Of a DNA stretch of 49,313 nt, positions 45,833 to 49,313 are shown in pieces. A model generated the notes under the pieces. The model was not told where the DNA came from. It was given only the letters and a program-made list of their open reading frames with translations, and did not search any database. The stretch covers positions 1-49,313 of the forward strand of contig CAIKLM010000138.1 in assembly GCA_903828235.1 (NCBI GenBank), written 5' to 3'. The position numbers and the translations under genes are program-made. The DNA is from an uncultured beta proteobacterium. GTDB taxonomy: Bacteria > Pseudomonadota > Gammaproteobacteria > Burkholderiales > Burkholderiaceae_C. How positions within the stretch are numbered: position 1 is the stretch's first letter; every line of letters starts with the position of its first letter.

Positions 45833-47053
45833 TCAGACCACCGCGCCGAGCTTGAAGATCGGCAGGTACATCGAGACGACGATGCCGCCGATCAGCGTGC
45901 CCAGGATGACGATGATGAACGGCTCCATCAGGCTCGACAGGCCCTTGACCATGTCGTCGACCTCTTCCTCGTAGAACTCGGCCGCCTTGTTGAGCATGTG
46001 GTCGAGCGAGCCGGACTCCTCGCCGATGGCGGCCATCTGCAGCACCATCGTTGGGAACACCCCGGTGGAAGTCATCGAGGTGGTCAGGGCGGAGCCGGTG
46101 GAGACGTCGCGCTGGATCTGGTCGGTGGCGATCTGGTAGACCGCGTTGCCCGACGCGCCACCGACGGAATCGAGCGCCTCTACCAGCGGCACGCCCGCGG
46201 CGAACATGGTCGACAGCGTGCGCGTCCAGCGCGCGATGACCGACTTGTGGATGAGGTCGCCGAACACCGGCAGGCGCAGCAGCAGCCGGTCCATCGCGAT
46301 CTGCATCTTCTCGGAGCGCTTCCAGCTCTCGAAGAAGAAGAAGCCGCCGCCGCCGATGACGATGGCCATCAGCCACCACCAGCTGACGAAGAACTTCGAC
46401 ATCGCGATCACCGCCAGCGTCGGTGCCGGCAACTCGCCGCCGAAGCTCTTGAACACGTCCTCGAAGGCCGGGATCACGAAGATCATGATCACCGTCAGCA
46501 CGATGAAGGCGACGATGATGACCGCGACCGGGTACATCAGCGCCGACTTGATCTTCTGCTTGATGGCGATCGTCTTTTCCTGGTAGATGGCCAGGCGGTC
46601 GAGCAACTGCTCGAGGATGCCGCCGGCCTCGCCGGCCTCGACGAGGTTGCAGTACAGCGCGTCGAAGTGCATCGGGTGCTTGCGGAAGGCACTCGACAGG
46701 CTGGTGCCGGTCTCGACGTCGGAGCGGATGTCGGTGAGCAGCTTCGTCATCCGCGGGTTGGTGGCGCCCCGCGCGACGATGTCGAAGGCCTGCAGCAGCG
46801 GCACGCCGGCCTTCATCATGGTGGCCAGCTGGCGCGTGAAGATGGCGATGTCCTTCTGCTTGATGGACCGGCCCCCGCTGGTGCGGCGCTTGCGCACGCG
46901 GGTGACGAGCACGCCCTGCCGCCGCAGGCTGGCGTTGACCGCGGCCTCGCCGCCGGCGCGCATCTCACCGCGGACGATCTTGCCGTTGCGGTCCTTGCCC
47001 TCCCACTCAAAGATGAGTTCCTTCGGGTCTCTCAGGGTCGCTGCTGTGGCCAT
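45833..47053 (-). CDS. pilC: Type IV pilus inner-membrane platform protein PilC
   Basis: 406 residues with the two repeated GspF domains (FTRQLATMMKAGVPLLQAFD near 75 and WTRTLSTMFAAGVPLVEALD near 275) and three membrane helices (AVIIVAFIVLTVIMIFVIP, WWWLMAIVIGGGGFFFF, FIIVILGTLIGGIVVSMYLP). It couples the PilB motor to pilus assembly. It follows pilB by 46 bases. Confidence 0.96.
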   Translation of the reverse strand: MATAATLRDPKELIFEWEGKDRNGKIVRGEMRAGGEAAVNASLRRQGVLVTRVRKRRTSGGRSIKQKDIAIFTRQLATMMKAGVPLLQAFDIVARGATNPRMTKLLTDIRSDVETGTSLSSAFRKHPMHFDALYCNLVEAGEAGGILEQLLDRLAIYQEKTIAIKQKIKSALMYPVAVIIVAFIVLTVIMIFVIPAFEDVFKSFGGELPAPTLAVIAMSKFFVSWWWLMAIVIGGGGFFFFESWKRSEKMQIAMDRLLLRLPVFGDLIHKSVIARWTRTLSTMFAAGVPLVEALDSVGGASGNAVYQIATDQIQRDVSTGSALTTSMTSTGVFPTMVLQMAAIGEESGSLDHMLNKAAEFYEEEVDDMVKGLSSLMEPFIIVILGTLIGGIVVSMYLPIFKLGAVV

Positions 47054-47099
47054 GGGCTCGTGCGCTGGGTGTCTTCGTGGATGGCGGCGGGGCGGTGGC

Positions 47100-48836
47100 T
47101 CACTCGTTGGTGACCGTGATCACTTCCTCGAGCGTGGTGACGCCGGCACGGACCTTGACCAGCCCGGACTGGCGCAGGTCGCGGACGCCCTCGGCCTCGG
47201 CCTGCTTGGCAATGTCCAGCGCCGTCCCCTGGGTGAGGATGATGCGCTGTGTCGCCTCGGTTATCGGCATCACTTGGTAGATGCCGACCCGTCCGCGGTA
47301 ACCATTTGTGCACGAACCGCAGCCCACGGCGCGGTAGGGCTTCCAGTTGCCGTCGAGGTCCTCGGGCTTGAAGCCGGCCTTGAGCAGGCTCTCGCGCGGG
47401 AAGTCGGCCGGCTTCTTGCAGTTTTCGCAGAGCTTGCGCGCCAGGCGCTGCGCCGTGATCAGCAGGATGCTCGAGGCGATGTTGAACGGCGCCACGCCCA
47501 TGTTCATCAGGCGCGTCAGGGTCGTCGGGGCGTCGTTGGTGTGCAGCGTGCTCATCACCAGGTGGCCGGTCTGCGCGGCCTTGATGGCGATGTCGGCCGT
47601 CTCCAGGTCGCGGATCTCGCCGACCATGATGATGTCCGGATCCTGGCGCAGGAAGCTCTTGAGCGCTGCCGCGAAGCTGAGGCCGGCCTTGTCGTTGACG
47701 TTGACCTGGTTGATGCCTGGCAGGTTGATTTCCGCCGGATCCTCGACCGTGGCGATGTTCACGCCCGGCTGGTTCAGGATGTTCAGGCAGGTGTAGAGCG
47801 ACACCGTCTTGCCCGAGCCTGTGGGCCCGGTGACCAGCACCATGCCATAGGGCCGCTGGATGGCGACCATCAGGCGATCCTTCTCGGCCTTCTCGTAGCC
47901 CAGGGCCTCGATGCCGAGCTTGGCGCTGGACGGGTCGAGGATACGGATCACGACCTTCTCGCCGAACAGCGTGGGCAGCGTGCTGACGCGGAAGTCGATG
48001 GCCTTGGTGCCGAACTTCAGCTTCATGCGGCCGTCCTGCGGCACGCGCTTCTCGGCGATGTCCATCCGCGAGATGACCTTGATGCGCGAAGCCAGCTTGT
48101 CCTTGATGGCGATCGGCGGCTGGGTGATCTCGCGCAACTCGCCGTCGATGCGGAAGCGGACGCGGTAGTTGTACTCGTAGGGTTCGAAGTGCAGGTCCGA
48201 CGCGCGCATGTTGATGGCGTCGATCAGCATCTTCTGCAGGAAGCGCACGACCGGCGCGTCCTCGACTTCGGAGGTGACCTCCTGGCTGTCCTGCGGGGTG
48301 GCCTCCTCCTCGCTGACATCGAACTCGAAGTCGCCGCCGGCCAGCGACTCCAGCGCCTCGTTGGTGTTGGTGTTCTGGGCTTCGAGCCGCCGGACCAGCT
48401 TGTCGTACTCGACGATCACCCAGTCGGGCTGCAGCTGCAGCGCGAACTTGATGCGTTCGCCGGCTTCCTGGTCGGTGGGGTCGGCGGCGCCGATGAAGAC
48501 GCGGTTGCCGCGCTTGCCCAGCGCGATCAGCTGGTACTGGTTGGCAATCTTCGCGTCGAGAATGTTGCGCGGCAGCCTCTGCATGTCGACCGCGTTGAGG
48601 TCGAGCAGCGGCAGGGCCAGCGCCGCGGACAGCGCATGCGCGATCTCGTCGGGCTTCGCGGCGTTGGCCCCGACGACGGTGGCCACGAAGTTGGCCTTGC
48701 GGTCGCGCGCGCTCTTGGAGAGTTCCTCGGCGGCCTTGGGAGATAGCTTGCCGGCATTGACCAGCACACGAGCAACCCCCGTCAGAGACGCTGACAGCGA
48801 TGAGGGGGGGGACTCGACCTGCGTTTCTGCGGCCAT
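47100..48836 (-). CDS. pilB: Type IV pilus assembly ATPase PilB
   Basis: 578 residues. An N-terminal GSPII_E domain (1-140), then the motor ATPase with Walker A GPTGSGKT (337-344), Asp box and Walker B (IIMVGEIRD), His box (TGHLVMSTLHTN), and a four-Cys zinc site (CENC...CGSC). It powers pilus extension. The ATG at 48836 was preferred over a TTG two codons upstream. No strong ribosome site or promoter is visible in 48837-48920. Confidence 0.96.
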   Translation of the reverse strand: MAAETQVESPPSSLSASLTGVARVLVNAGKLSPKAAEELSKSARDRKANFVATVVGANAAKPDEIAHALSAALALPLLDLNAVDMQRLPRNILDAKIANQYQLIALGKRGNRVFIGAADPTDQEAGERIKFALQLQPDWVIVEYDKLVRRLEAQNTNTNEALESLAGGDFEFDVSEEEATPQDSQEVTSEVEDAPVVRFLQKMLIDAINMRASDLHFEPYEYNYRVRFRIDGELREITQPPIAIKDKLASRIKVISRMDIAEKRVPQDGRMKLKFGTKAIDFRVSTLPTLFGEKVVIRILDPSSAKLGIEALGYEKAEKDRLMVAIQRPYGMVLVTGPTGSGKTVSLYTCLNILNQPGVNIATVEDPAEINLPGINQVNVNDKAGLSFAAALKSFLRQDPDIIMVGEIRDLETADIAIKAAQTGHLVMSTLHTNDAPTTLTRLMNMGVAPFNIASSILLITAQRLARKLCENCKKPADFPRESLLKAGFKPEDLDGNWKPYRAVGCGSCTNGYRGRVGIYQVMPITEATQRIILTQGTALDIAKQAEAEGVRDLRQSGLVKVRAGVTTLEEVITVTNE

Positions 48837-48929
48837 CGGCAAGCGTACGGGTTGGAAGGACCATCCATCATCACCGATTCGCCACGGGGTGTAAACGCGC
48901 GCGTCCCGTCGTGGTGGGGCCCGGGAATG

Positions 48930-48954
48930 AAAAAGCCCCGGCGAAGCGGGGCTT
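48930..48954 (-). terminator. Rho-independent terminator for the minus-strand tRNA-Pro transcript
   Basis: An 8-bp stem (AAGCCCCG / CGGGGCTT) with a 6-base loop is followed by a T run on the minus strand. It lies 41 bases beyond the CCA end of the tRNA fragment. There is no T run on the plus strand. Confidence 0.85.
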
Positions 48955-48995
48955 GTGTGGGTACCCGGGGCCGGGCGGCGCCGGGAGAAGACTCC

Positions 48996-49040
48996 TGGTC
49001 GGGGTGAGAGGATTCGAACCTCCGGCCTCTACGTCCCGAA
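48996..49040 (-). pseudogene. 3' half of tRNA-Pro(CGG): anticodon loop to CCA; candidate att site
   Basis: Read on the minus strand: loop TTCGGGA (anticodon CGG), stem 3' strand CGTAG, variable region AGGCC, T-arm GGAGG-TTCGAAT-CCTCT, acceptor strand CACCCCG, discriminator A, then CCA (48998-48996). The 5' half is absent: the bases before the loop cannot form the CTACG partner, and no D-arm or CGGGGTG acceptor strand follows. The break at the loop edge is where tyrosine recombinases often cross over. Its terminator is still downstream. This looks like the displaced end of a tRNA gene split by an integrated element; the complete tRNA should lie at the far end, outside the window. Confidence 0.75.
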
Positions 49041-49219
49041 TTCCATCCGGACGCCTTTTCGGGCTTCTTCTGAACGAAGAATCAACATCTTAGCGCGGAT
49101 TTGCATGGCGTTGCACGACGTTGCGCGAGGGTCATCTGGAGCAGATTTGGAGCAGCGCAGCTACGGTCTGCTCCCAATACTGTTCGGATAGTGTCTAGAG
49201 GAATCCACCAGAGGGGTTC
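49041..49219. other. Gene-free element edge with short phased repeats
   Basis: No gene is supported here. The base composition is less GC-rich than the rest. Seen are an inverted repeat TTCTTC-TGAAC-GAAGAA (49065-49081), TTGC at 49101, 49111 and 49121 (exact 10-base spacing), and TGGAGCAG at 49137-49144 and 49148-49155 (11-base spacing). Such repeats beside a tRNA-end att site are what arm-type integrase sites would look like. Most of it is unexplained. Confidence 0.4.
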
Positions 49220-49313
49220 TCAGGCGCCCATGGCGGAGCCGGTGACGGCTGGCACTTTCGTACCGACAGAGGCAGTGGAGTCAGCATGCTGGGCGTGCAG
49301 TCGATCGGCAACC
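49220..49313 (-). CDS. C-terminal tail of an unidentified minus-strand gene (partial)
   Basis: A frame open from the window edge to a TGA at 49222-49220 encodes 30 residues, ending VPAVTGSAMGA. It is too short for family assignment. Its position beside a tRNA-derived att site makes an integrase a fair guess, with the gene's 3' end facing the att site, but the sequence alone does not show it. It could also be chance. Confidence 0.3.
   Translation of the reverse strand, partial: VADRLHAQHADSTASVGTKVPAVTGSAMGA

Noticed and set aside
48955..49191. A plus-strand frame of 78 codons containing GERIRTSGL
   Set aside because: It runs over the tRNA fragment; this peptide is a well-known false translation of the reverse strand of tRNA T-arm sequences.
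48996..49313. Group I intron in the tRNA anticodon loop, as known in some Azoarcus tRNAs
   Set aside because: The whole 7-base anticodon loop is already on the 3' side and no group I core motifs were seen in the following sequence. An intron would interrupt the loop itself.

Overview
The window is very GC-rich DNA, with nearly every third codon position G or C. It looks like the chromosome of a betaproteobacterium of the order Burkholderiales (Rubrivivax/Leptothrix-like). The evidence is the pilB-pilC-pilD-coaE-zapD-yacG cluster, System II cytochrome c maturation (ResB/CcsB) beside msrPQ, a Bug-type orphan binding protein, a fused tandem UvrA of about 1,890 residues and a CIRCE-controlled groESL operon. 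The organism assignment is inference from gene content. Almost all of it is dense housekeeping or ordinary accessory sequence; only the last ~300 bases look foreign.

Layout. 1-3449: end of a sensor kinase, a lone receiver and a membrane PAS/degenerate-kinase/DnaQ-type exonuclease, overlapping by 4 bases each. 3458-5342: two small unknown proteins around an NAD-dependent epimerase. 5367-9654: malonyl-CoA synthetase and a Bug binding protein, divergent from a PAS-sigma54 activator. 9667-10887: a CPA2 antiporter. 11093-16788: a complete Liv-type ABC importer with a terminal alpha/beta hydrolase. 16908-18818: an NmrA-like reductase divergent from a LysR regulator. 18931-21638: a two-subunit molybdenum hydroxylase. 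21732-27404: tandem UvrA. 27441-33677 (minus): a small membrane protein, msrQ, msrP, ccsB, resB and a c4-like cytochrome. 33756-35431: engB and a hydrolase. 35468-37120: a DUF1631 protein. 37211-39487: groESL with terminator, CIRCE and promoter. 39573-42099: a Tat-exported amidohydrolase, a FixH/YtkA-like protein and a di-heme peroxidase. 42060-48836 (minus): nagA, yacG, zapD, coaE, pilD, pilC and pilB.

Right edge. At 48996-49040 lies only the 3' half (anticodon loop to CCA) of a minus-strand tRNA-Pro(CGG), followed on its own strand by its terminator at 48930-48954. Identity to a tRNA stops at the edge of the anticodon loop. Beyond it come phased short repeats and the tail of a minus-strand reading frame that leaves the window. 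The best reading is the displaced end (att site) of a tRNA-targeting integrative element whose body lies past base 49313.

How the genes work together. The envelope and redox genes form one theme: CcsB/ResB attach haem to exported cytochromes (the c4-like cytochrome and the di-heme peroxidase), and MsrPQ repairs oxidised periplasmic methionines. The Liv importer plus hydrolase, and the Bug protein plus MatB plus sigma54 activator, look like two separate uptake-and-activation units for organic substrates. No complete previously undescribed defence or mobile system is visible. The points most worth following are the island edge, the exonuclease/pseudokinase fusion and the amidohydrolase/FixH-like/peroxidase trio.
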